Shown: one piece after another, positions 14,301 to 26,614 of the stretch | How the letters are laid out: each line of letters starts with the position of its first letter | Numbering within the stretch: the stretch's first letter is position 1 | NCBI RefSeq assembly: GCF_000003815.2 | Contig: NC_049985.1 | Coordinates: 2,736,970-2,800,969 of the forward strand | DNA length: 64,000 nucleotides | Direction: 5' to 3' | From: Branchiostoma floridae | Lineage: Eukaryota > Chordata > Leptocardii > Amphioxiformes > Branchiostomatidae | The notes under the pieces: generated by a model | Databases searched by the model: none | What the model was told of the DNA's origin: nothing | The model's input: the letters and a program-made list of their open reading frames with translations, nothing else | Program-made: the position numbers and the translations under genes

Positions 14301-17300
14301 CCCATTCAACCTCCAGCTAGTCACAACACAAGAACAGTCTACACATGGCTTATACATTATAGCTTCTGCTCCTATCATTGAAATAAGTCTAACCTAAAGA
14401 CATTTACACATGGCATTAACAAAACATTAAGAGTACATACTTATGTCTTCAAATGGTTTCTGTCATTAACACTACAGAATGAACTCCACATTACCCAAAG
14501 ACAAGCTTACGGATAATCTGCTTGATAAATTTGAGATCCGTTTGCCAATTGCCGGGGGTAAGACATTACTACTAGTACTAGAACTTTTGATCCTATCATT
14601 GAAATAAGTCTGCATGAATTGATGATATCTAACATGTACAATGCATTAATGAAAACATTTAGAAGTACAGTACATATCTTTAACTATTTTCTGTGATTAA
14701 CATTACAGGATGAATTTCACATTATCAAAAGACAGGCTTACGGATAATCCACTTGATAAATTTGAGATCTGTTTGCCAATTGCTGGGGGTAAGACACTGC
14801 ATGTGGCTTATAACTTCTGGTCCTTGTGGCTGTTGACGTTGTGGATGCCCGTGGTGAACAGAAAATTTGCTACAGAAATCCATTCAACCTCCAGCCAGTC
14901 TTACACAAGAACAGTGTACACGACATAGCATATAACTCCTGTGCCTATCATGCATTAAACAAATACTAGAGGTACATGTGCAAGTAAATCTAGATTTGTT
15001 TCTGTGATCTTGAATTACACAAAGATAGGGTTACGGATAATCTGCTTGATAAATTTGAGATCTGTTTGCCAGTTGCTGGGGGTAAGACATTGCATGTGGC
15101 TTACAACTTCGGAATTTGATCCTATCATTAAAACAAGTGTAACTAGTAGGAATTGGTGATATCTAAGACATTTAAAAGTATCTGTAAATGTTCAATTCTC
15201 TCTGTAATTTTAAATTACCCAAAGAAAGGCTTACAGATAATCCGCTTGATAACTTTGAGATCTCTTTGCCAATTGCTGGGGGTAAGATGATACCTGTACA
15301 TGTACATTCTCAAATTCTCTCTGTAAATTACCCAAAGACAGGCTTATAGTTAATCCCTTTTATAAATTTGAGATTTATTTGATGATTGCTGGCAGCTAAG
15401 TCATCGCTGGTGTAAAAGTACAGTGAGACTAATTGTAGCCACTCTTTACCGTTGGAGGAGCTACATTTGTACGAGACCTGGCTGAGATATTTACGGCCGC
15501 CGAGATCGCTGCGGGCTTGATGGAGGAATGATCCAGGAATTTCCCGTGCTGACGGTTTTATTTGGAGGTTATCAATTATGGGATTTCCTCCCTCTGCGGT
15601 GTTATCAACACGGGGGCCTGGCACGCAAGGAAGTGGTGAAGTTGTAAGGCTTGCCTTGGAGAGGGACTTGGAAGTATGGCAATAATACTTCAGAATCTTA
15701 AACTTGCCAAATGAACTCTTTGTGACTGTTCTATGCAGGGGCATGTCATGCAAGAAAGTGGTAAAATTTGTACGGCTTGGAGGTGTAAGGCATAATGCAA
15801 CCATAGCTGTACAACTTCTGCAACTTGTAGGCTTGTAGGCGGAAGGACTCAGGAGTTATAAGGCCATCATAGCTGTATAACCTGTGCAACTTGTCATTGA
15901 GCTCTTTGTGACTGTTCTATTTAGGGGCTTGGCACACAAGGAAGTGGGGAAGTTGTAAGGCTTGGGGGAAGGGCTCAGGAGTAAGGCTATATTGTAGCTG
16001 TAAAACTTGTCACTGAATTCTTTGTGACTGTTCTATGCAGGGGCATGGCATGCAAGGAAGTGGTGAAGTTGTAACTAATGTAAGGCTTGGAGGGGGAAAG
16101 ACTCAGGAGTAAGGCAATAATACTTCAGAATCTGAAACTTGCCAAATGAACTCTTTGTGACTATTCTATTCAGGGGCATGGCACGCAAGGAAGTGGTGAA
16201 GTTGTAAGGCTTGGAGGGGGAAGGACTCAGGAGTAAGGTGGTCATAGCTGTAAAACTTGTCACTGAACTTGAGTAACTGCTTTTTAGCATTGTCATTGAA
16301 CTCTTTGTGACTGTTCTATGTAGGGCCTTGGCACGCAAGGAAGTGATGAATGTGTAAGGCTTGGGGGGGGAAGGACTTAATCGTAGCTGTACAACTTTTC
16401 CAACATGTCAATGAACTCTTTGTGACTGTTAGATATGCAAGGACTTAGGTATGGAAGCAAGGAAATGGAGTCTTTTAAAGGCTTGGAGGGGGAAGGGATC
16501 GTAGCTGTACAACTTTTTGCAACAATTGTTGATGAAGACAGAAATGTGATGGCAAGGACTGAAGGAGACAAGGCAATCATAGCTTTAAAATTTTCGAGAC
16601 TTCTTCATCAAATCTTTTTTCCAAGAAGACAGAAATAAGTTCTATATATATACGCAGGGGCATGAAATCAAGGAAATGCTGTCTTTTCATACTAGGAGCG
16701 TTGAGGAACAGTTGCGGGATCGCATGCCATATGAATAGTAGAACTAGTCCAAAATTAGAGGGATAAATTGGAAATCATATTTACCTTGTTTCCTCCTTTA
16801 ACGAAGGGCAGGATGACCTGTACACCCTGGTAGTGGAGGAACAGCTCTTTGCACTGGAAAGAATAAAAACAGTTTTCAACTGGAAAAAGACAGATTCTTA
16901 ACAAGGCCATCAAAAATGGCAGACTTCACCATTTCTGCTTTGGAACCCTTCCTGTCATAAATTGCAGTATCAAGGATGTATGGCAGTCATACGTTAAGTA
17001 CGTTAGCCTAATTTCACAAGTTACTGGTCCAGAAATTTGTAAAAATTCCATTATTTGCTTGCTAGGACCAATGTCTGTCTGTCAGTCAGTCAGTCAGTCA
17101 GTCAGTCAGTCAGTCAGTCAGTCAGTCAGTCAGTCAGTCAGTCACAGTCAGTCAGTTAGTCAGTCAGTCAGTCAGTCAGTCAGTCACTCACTCACTCACT
17201 CACTCACTCACTCAAAACCCACAAGCACTATTTTAATTGTCAGACTTACCTTTTCCAGTCTAAGGTCATTCCTCAGCACTTCAAACACATGGGCCAGGTA

Positions 17301-20300
17301 GTCCACTGTAGGAAACATTCAGTACAGTTGTAACTTAGCAATGTAGCAGAGCCCTCTAGTCAAACACATTTGTACTGCAACTAGATGCAAGCTTACATTT
17401 CAATTCCCTTCCTAAAAAGATGAGGAAAATTTTTGCAGGACTTAGCAGTGTACCAGACCCCTCTGGTAAAACACCTTGGTATTACAAGTTACACTGGAAT
17501 AGGGTCATAGGAAAAAGACTAGCAGGACACAATTGAAAGAAAATATCCAGGGGAATGCATTACACTTGATACAGTTTTCCACTGGTCATGACAGAGAAGA
17601 CGGACGCTATGTAAAGTTTTTACAGATTCATTGTACAATGAAAATTTTCCTTGACAGTACAATGAACAGAGGACCATGGTCTAACGTCATGTCCTAAGGA
17701 CTCCAACCGTTTCCGGTAGTATGTATGTGTGGTTAGCGACACAGCAAAAACTGAAATCATGGCCTCTAGGTCTAGAGGCAGGGCTGCTAGCCACTAGATT
17801 GAGAGTTGATGTTACAATTGGTGAATCAAGAAGAGGCACAGAAAGTTACCTTAAAAGTTCATCTGTGTTAGTAGAAGTCATTCTGGAAAAGAACTGTAAT
17901 TTCCAACACGGAAATTTGACTTAACCAAATTTTCGACTAAACAGCTCCAGTCTTTGTCAAGGAATAAACCATCCACTGCTTCTGTTACGTCACATTATGT
18001 ATGTCATAGACTTCCTGCAACTTATGATCCACTGCTCACTGAGTCCCGTGTGCTATCTACATAACATGATACCACAGAGGCAGTAGATTGTTCATTCCTT
18101 GACAAAGACTGGAGCTGTTCAGTCGAAAATTTGAGTAAGTCCAATTTTCCTGTTGGAAATCAATTTCCAGAAGAACAGAGTATGTCTCATTCAAAGCACC
18201 ACCCACCCTGCAGCAGAGTTTTCAGTACAATGAGCGCAGACAGCAGTCGCACTTGCAGGTTGCCGCTCTTGAAGTAGACCCCAGTGCGCGGCTTCCCCCC
18301 GCGAGGGGAGTGGACCGTTCCTCCGGGGCTCTTCTCCCCCTCCGTGAAGCGTACCACGGTGGGTCTGTACAGCTCCTCACCTAGACGCCGGTACGTGGCC
18401 GACAGCAACACGTGCTGGAGTAGAGAGGAAACAGTAAGGTTGCTTCACTCACTTGGTGGTTTATCTGCTGGTTATACCTACCTACCTACCTACCTAATCC
18501 CCTTTGCTTCCTTTGGTGGAGCATAAGGTACAGACAAACTTATTCCAGTCCTTCCTATCTTGGTCCATCCATCTAACTTCATGCCAGGTCTTTCGTTCTG
18601 CCTTCATGTACCCCTCTACAGTCCTTCTCTAGGTCCCTAAAAGCCTACCTCTGTTTTGCTTCTGTTGAGGAGTCCATTTGAGGGCGACATGTGAGTGTGT
18701 GTTCTTATGCATGCGCAGAATGTATCAAAACCATTTCCGGCATCTGGGTTTTATCTCCTCCACAATGTTGGGGATACCTTTGCATTCAGCAACCTCCTTG
18801 TTGGAGATTCTCTTCTCCCAACGTATCTTCAGGATTTTACCCTCAATCTACCCTCAAAACACCTGTTCTATCTTCTGTTTGTTCCAGAGACCAACAATGC
18901 TTCAAACCCCTAGGGTACTGTTCGATCTTCTTGTTTGTTCTAGAGACCAACAATGCTTTATAACACTGTATGCACCAGAGGGCTATGTTGTATGACAGAC
19001 AGTGGTGAACCCACCTGTTTGTCGGATTGCTGTATGTTGAACATGGCCCAGAACACAAACTGCAGACAGGGCAGGTGCAGCCTGGTGTGACTTGTGGACA
19101 CCTGGTGCAACAGCTCACTCAGGTGGGGCAGCACCTGTACAGGTGAGGTAAGGTAAGACAGGTGATACATGTGACCTGTGCAGCAGCTCACTCAGGTGAG
19201 GCAGTACCTGTACAGATGAGGTAAGGTAAGGCAGGAGATACAAATGAAAAAGAACTAGTGACAAGAAACCATTCAGAATTTTGTTTGAACCTTTGTTTAT
19301 TCATAAAAAGCTCAAATTGGCCTACACAGGCCACTTTTCACAGTCAAGAGGGAACAGGTAAAGGTCAGACAAATCATCACCTTGATACACCTGTCCTTTA
19401 TCAGCTCCAGTGCAGGTAGACTAACCTTGATACACCTGTCCTTTATCAGCTCCAGTGCAGGTAGACTAACCTTGATACACCTGTCCTGTATGATCTCACC
19501 TTGATACACCTGTCCTGTATGATCTCACCTTGATACACCTGTCCTGTATGACTCACCTTGATACACCTGTCCTGTATGAGCTCAGGTGCAGGTAGACTCA
19601 CCTTGATACACCTGTCCTGTATGACTCACCTTGATACACCTGTCCTGTATGATCTCACCTTGATACACCTGTCCTGTATGACTCACCTTGATACACCTGT
19701 CCTGTATGACTCACCTTGACACACCTGTCCTGTATGAGACTCACCTTGATACACCTGTCCTGTATAAGCTCAGGTGCAGGTAGACTCACCTTGATACACC
19801 TGTCCTGTATAAGCTCACCTTGATACACCTGTCCTGTATAAGCTCAGGTGCAGGTAGACTGATGAGCGGAGTGGATCTCCCGTCAGACTGTTGTTGCTGC
19901 TGCAGGTTAGCCTCACACACCCAGTCTAACAGCACGGCTAGCATCTCCAACAGGCCGCTGGGCTGGAGAACAACAGCCAGAATATGGTAAGTATATTGCA
20001 AGTTGCTGCACGATTACTAATTGCAGGTAACATGTAAGGGACGGACAAATACAAAATGTAGTGTAGAACAATATAGCATGTGTCTACTCTAGCCTTAAAG
20101 CTGACTCTGCACGGAATTTAGGGCCCTCTTTAAAGAGTTTGAAATAGAATCATTTACATCTGCTGATATGCACCAAAGGCTGCCAAACTATCAAAATGCT
20201 GTTAGTGAGTAGGCCAACTAGAGAATGTTTAAAGCTTAGTACAAACTTGAAAACAAAAAAGGATCATGTCTCACTTTTTTTCAATCTCTGTCAGATTTTA

Positions 20301-23300
20301 CAGTTTACATCTTACAAGCAAATCTTCTCTTTTCTAAAGTCCTCTGATCCAAACCTAGTCTTCATACCTTAGGTGTTGGCTTCAGTTAACTTGAAGCCTT
20401 TCGTACCTTTGTTATGGCTACAGCTGACTTGTTGCCTTTCATACCTTTGGTTTGGACTTTCCAGACTATAGATGCAGAACCTAGTGACTGATGATGATGA
20501 TGATACCTAGTTTGGTTTGCAAAACTTGACTATATGAAGTATGATACGTTTTGTACCTTAGGTTTGGCCACAGTTGAGTCAGTGCCTTTGCTGGTTGGTT
20601 CCTTGACAGGTTTTGCAGGTTTGGTGTCAGGTTGTTGTGGAGGTGGGATGTTCTCCACTCCCTTCTGTCTCTCTGTAAACTGCTGCTTCCTCTGCACACA
20701 GAGAAGGTGGCAAGGCAATCTTTTGGTGAGGGTTGTGGATTTTGAATCTAAAGGTTATGTGTTTGTCCAGGACAAGTGAAAGTGCTGATCGGGCAAGTGG
20801 GATTTTTTCTGATGAGAGAGATTTCGATATAATTGTCCCTTTTTACAGTCATGAAATCAAGCAATGGTCAACATAGAATTATAGAGGCAATAATAAGAAT
20901 TCCATGGCTAGAAGTAAAATGTTGGTTCGGGCAAGTAAATCTTTTATTTGCTTGCCTGATAGGACAAGTGAATTTTAGAAAACTTATCCAACCCTGCTAT
21001 ATCACAACTCAATTCAGGTGAAAATGAGTGCCTAGCTTCAGTTATTAGAGACGTTTCCTTGGATGGGAGGTCCCTTATTTTAGGAGAGACACACTTCAAG
21101 CATATTCAGTTACCGACCACACATTCAATCATATAAAAAAGGGCAGGGATCCTACGATGTAGGCCTGTTACTGTTACATTGTATATGGGATGCAAGCTTT
21201 GGGACGAAAACCTTTACCTGCAGATTGACCACCCTCCTCTCCAGACTGCTGGCCTGAACCTCTAGCTTCTTCTTCAACTCCTGCACCTCTGTTAACTAAT
21301 AATAACAATCACAACATTTACAGAAATAAGTAATGTAAACTACATTCCAAACTTTTTAGCTTTACTATTCACAACAGACAACACATAGTCTCCTTGCTAA
21401 GGAATGTTTTGCAATGAGGCTATGAGCATATGGTGCTGTTTTACATATGGCACAGTCAAATTCATCATGCATATGGGATATCCTACAATTTTGAAAGCAG
21501 GCTGTGACAAAACCAACTGTCAAGAAAGATCTAAGACAACCTTTTCTGTTACAGTCAGTCAGTCTGTTATTACAAGTATGCCTAAATTTTGCAGAACACA
21601 TGCAAGTCTATCTCTAAGAATGTCTTCTCCGGTCACATACATGAATGCTTCATGAATGTGACCAGGATTGCAGCACCTACAGAGGAGGTGTCCCTACCTG
21701 TTTCCTGAGTTGGTCGTTAGCCTGCTTCATGACCTCAAACGAGTGCTGAAGTCTCTTGTTTTCCTTCGTCCTGTCCCTCAAGGCCTCCTCCCACTGTTCA
21801 ACCTCTCTCTTATGTTTCTGTCAACAGAAATGGGTCCAAATCATCTGTTGTCTACAAAATGTTCCTCTAGCTCACATCATTATACTGTTTAATCACTAGT
21901 CTCAAAGTCCTTCTACATCAACAGCTTGTTTCCTCGGACTACCAAACGATGGAACTCTCTCAATGACAACCTTTCCCCTCCTATATATACAGTCTTTATG
22001 CCTTCAGAATCAATGTTCAAGATCGGAGACATATCAGTAGATTTGGACCCAGGACCTCTGGATTTTGGGCCAAACATCATCCTGCGGTTACACCACCCTA
22101 CCCGACCATACTTACATGTTGCATGATGGCCCAGTGTTTGTTCAGGTCTCCATGTTGCTCCTCTATCTCATCCAGAGCCCTCTCCCTCTCCAGCACCAGC
22201 AGCTCTCTCCTGCCCAGCTCCTCCTGCCTCTCATGGAGCAGTGCATTCTCCTCCTGGGGTAAAACAACAAAGTACAGCTGTTATGTTATGAATGTTTGAC
22301 ATCCAGGTAAACAATGTTTAAGTTATTGTCTTACCATATGAACTATCTATGATTTAAATTTTGAGAGACATTTGCATACCATCCTTACGACTTAGTGACT
22401 TGTGACTTGTTCTTCCAGTTCATATAAATGTATAAGTAATGTAAGTGAGAAACCAATGAGTAAGCAATGTATGGTTTAAGTCTTTCCCGTACCAAATGGT
22501 AAATATGGTAGCGTCTATCTCTGTAGCATAGCCCTGGGGCATACAGTTTTGTGCAATCACTACAGCTAGGTAGCTGCCTACGTAGCCTAGTGTCCACATT
22601 GTATTATACCTGTTGCAATTCGGATAAAGTCATTTACAGCAAGTCCAATGGTAGTGGCATATCTACCATTATCACTCTTTCCCAAATGCTGAGTGCTAAG
22701 CAGAGAAAGCAGCAAGTACCATTTTCAAATTAAGGTCTTTGGTATGACTCGGCCTGAGATCGAACTCATGACCAACTAACTGCAAGGCAATCACTATACG
22801 TGATATGGTGACGCAATCACTATACGCCTCAGCGGACAGGTTAAACCGTGATCTCACCTCAGTTTCGGAATGGGCTGCTCAGTGGCTTGTTACATTCAAT
22901 CCCCAAAAAACAGTATTGATGACGTTCTCCCTGAAGAAAAACAAAGTCCGACATCCCCCCTTATACTTTAAAGGTGTTCAGCTCACTGAAGTCGACTCCC
23001 ACAAACACCTTGGCCTACATCTCACTAGAGACCTTTCATGGTCACTTCACTTCACCCTGGTGACGAAAGCAATGAAACGCATAAATCTACTGAAAAGAAT
23101 TTCTTGCTTTGTCCCACGGAAAACACTCTGTACAATGCCATGATACGTCCCTTGATTGAGTATGCCAACGTCGCCTGGTGCGGTATTCTTAAGAAAGACT
23201 CTGACTCACTCGAATCAGTACAGGTGTCCGCGGCCAAGGTCTGCACGGGCGCACTAAGGGGGACGAATCACAGCCGTATATTAACGGAGGTCGGTTGGGA

Positions 23301-26300
23301 CACACTTGCCACCAGACGGGAAAAGCATGTACTTATTCACTTTTATAAAATGGTCAGCGGCTCCGCACCAAATTATCTCCATGAACTGGTACCTCCACTT
23401 ATCCGTGATTCCACCCCTTATGGCCTTCGAGATGACCAGAACTACCTCCCTATAGCCCTAAGAACCGAAAAGTACAAAAGATCCTTTTTACCTGCCGCAG
23501 TTTTCTCCTGGAATCAACTTCCTTTGTCCGCCAAAACATCACCATCTATTAGTATTTTTAAAAGAGAACTGGAGTCTTTCTTTGACAGCCCGCCCAGACA
23601 CACCCACTACTCCCATGGCCACGGACGCCCTGCAGTTCACTTGACCAGACTCAGACTCGACTTCAGCCAGCTTAACTCACACCTATTCAAACACCATTGT
23701 ATATCTAGCCCTACTTGTAAATGTGGGAACTCAGACGAGACAACTGAGCACTACTTGTTACACTGCGAACTATACAATAGCGAAAGGACTCATATGTTGC
23801 ACTCTATATCCCTTTTAAACCTAGAAGAATTACTCTCGCCTGACCCCCTTAACTCATCTGACAATACTTTATGCACCCTTCTCACTATGGGCAGCCCTTT
23901 CCTTCCACACTCGACAAATTGTAACATCTTTGACTATGTTTTTAATTTTATCAAAATGACCGGAAGATTTATTTAATTTGATTTGAAATTGATTGGTAAT
24001 GCCAGCCTTGTATGCGCCTTAGCCCGTTTTTGTTGTTAGTATTTATGTTATTCTTATGTTGCAAAATGATGTTTATGTTCATGTCATTTTAAGTCATACG
24101 TTTCGTTATAATCTCAATTTTGTTACTTTTGTTTGTCATTGTATGTATTAGGAACTAGAACTAGAACTATGTAATATAGAGCAGAAGACCCCCATAAGCT
24201 CATTGTGAGCTTCTTGTCCAATGCTCTAAAAACGAATGCGAATAAAATAAAAATAATCACTATACCCACTTTGCCATTGCACCGGTGCATTGTACACGAG
24301 TAACCCTTGAGAACTGACCTGTAGTTTGTTGTTGATGGACACCAGCTCCTTGTAGACCTTCTTGACGTTCCCAGAAGCAGGCGGCCCGCCTCGGTCGTCT
24401 CTCCTCCTGGCTGAGTGTTTCCTGTGGAACCTGCGGACCTTCAGGGGGTCGAAGTCCTCGTCATTCAGACTGGACATGCTGGACCGCAGGGTGGGGAGGG
24501 TCAGCGACTCGGTGGGCATGAAGGTCTCTTCTTCCTCCAGTACTGTAGGGTCTGGCAATATAGGAAAGGAATGAGATAACTGTCCATTATTTCTGTTGTC
24601 GGTGATATGTCGAAGTCCTCGTCGTTCAGACTGGACAGGCTGGACCGCAGGGTGGGGAGGGTCAGTGACTCTGTGGGCATGAAGGTCTCCTCTTCCTCCA
24701 GTACTGTAGGGTCTGGACAGACAGGAAAGAAATGAGATAACTGTCCATTATTTCTGTTTTCTGTGATATGTCAAAGTCCTTGTCGTTCAGACTAGACATG
24801 CTAGACCGGAGGGTGGGGAGGCTCAGCGACTCGGTGGGCATGAAGGTCTCCTCTTCCTCCAGCACTGTAGGGTCTGGACAGACAGACAGGAAAGAAATGT
24901 TGATTACAAAGATTACAGTCATGTGATACATTTTGGTGGCATTGATCACATTATTCTGCGTATTAGGGCTGGGTATCGGTACAGCGTACCGGTACAAAAC
25001 CGGTTTTTCTTATTGGACCAGTCCAGAAAAACCGGACCTGAAAAAATTAGGTGGACCGGATGTTGGACCGATTAGAAAATTAATAGATTATTTTATCAGG
25101 CATTCACACGTTTTGGCACTTGCAGGTGGAAGAAAATAACAAGAGTGAAGTAGAGTAGAGTTTATAGTAATCTCTACCAAGTTTTACAGTCAATCGTACA
25201 GGTGCAGTTAGTGTTGTAGGATTTTAAAACGCCAGTGTAAGTCTAACACTCCACCAAACAGATTTCTTTGTAGTGAAATGGACCATTGGTATGTGTCATA
25301 CTGAATCAGGTCCAGGTTCAGGTCCGGACCTGGACCTGATCCTTTGGACCTGAACCGGACCTGGACCTGAATTTTCTGTACCGGTACCCACCCCTACTGC
25401 GTATGCATAAGAACAGACACCCATGTTGCCCTCAAATGGACTCCTCAAGGAAAGCAAAACAGAGGCAGGCCTTTAGGGACCTGAAGAAGGACTGTAAATG
25501 GGGATATGAAGCAGCACGTAAGACCTGGCCAGCCTCACCTGGCATAAGATCAGATGGATGGCCCAAGATAGGAAGGACTACAAAATGTATACAAAAAGGG
25601 TGAAATCTTCAAGTTTATCATGTCATCTAAAATGTACAATGTAATTGAAGAACTATGAATTTGTCTACACAATGTACATGTTCTAAGAAGAAGGAGACTG
25701 TGTACATATGGAATATAGAGTTACAAATCAACATCCAGGACCAGAGGTAGGACTACTTATGCAATTGTGTATAAAGTATGGTCAAACATACAGCCATACA
25801 GCACTTCTTACCCTGATCATAATCCCCGTCAGTGCCCTGGTAGTCAGCATCTCTGTCATCCATACTTCCCGACAGATCCAGCCTGTTGCTGCTGATCTTG
25901 ATAATCTCATAAAGGTCCTTCAGGGCTCGGTTGTAGTATTTCCTCTCACTGCTGGTCAGACCCTCTGGGGAGAATCTGGACTTTGATCTCCGAGGTGATC
26001 TGTCGCTCTGCTGTGTATCAGACAAACCTGTGTGAGGATTAGAGAAACGATTCTTAACATTTTGTGTAAGGAAGCTACCTGAAAGTTACCCTTCAAGTAG
26101 ACTGATGGAAAAAGAAACACAATTTCATTTTTTTGTGCCTTAAAAGCTTGATTCAACTACTGCACCAACAATCGAGATTCAAAAGAAAAGACGTCTTTAC
26201 TTTGTTACCGAAATATGACCTTTTTCTTGTTGGGGATACAGTATACAATGTGCATGTACATGTATGTCACCAATCATGGTGAGATGTTGGGCTGGAAGTG

Positions 26301-26583
26301 CTCCTTTGGTCACAGCCATCTGTCCTAACTGTCCACCCCAACATAAATTACATCTGCTTGGAGATTAGGTCCTTGGCAATCAGATCTCTTTACTATTAGT
26401 GTTGCACTATGTTCATTTTGTAAACTCAATATACACAATGAAAGAAATAAATTGATTACAAATTGATAGTCAATAAACCAAACAAATCAATCAGAAAGTC
26501 TGCCCACCCTGGCTCCTTGCACTGCTGGGTGCTGATGAGAGAACATCACCAAACAGTCTGGCTGATGCCTTCCGTTTCTCCTG

Positions 26584-26614
<31 letters not shown>

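Noticed and set aside
17071-17213. CRISPR array or other regular spacer structure
   Set aside because: No spacer variation; these are eukaryotic simple repeats and tandem duplications.
17059-17301. 80-codon frame rich in Ser-Val-Gln
   Set aside because: Translation of the CAGT microsatellite.
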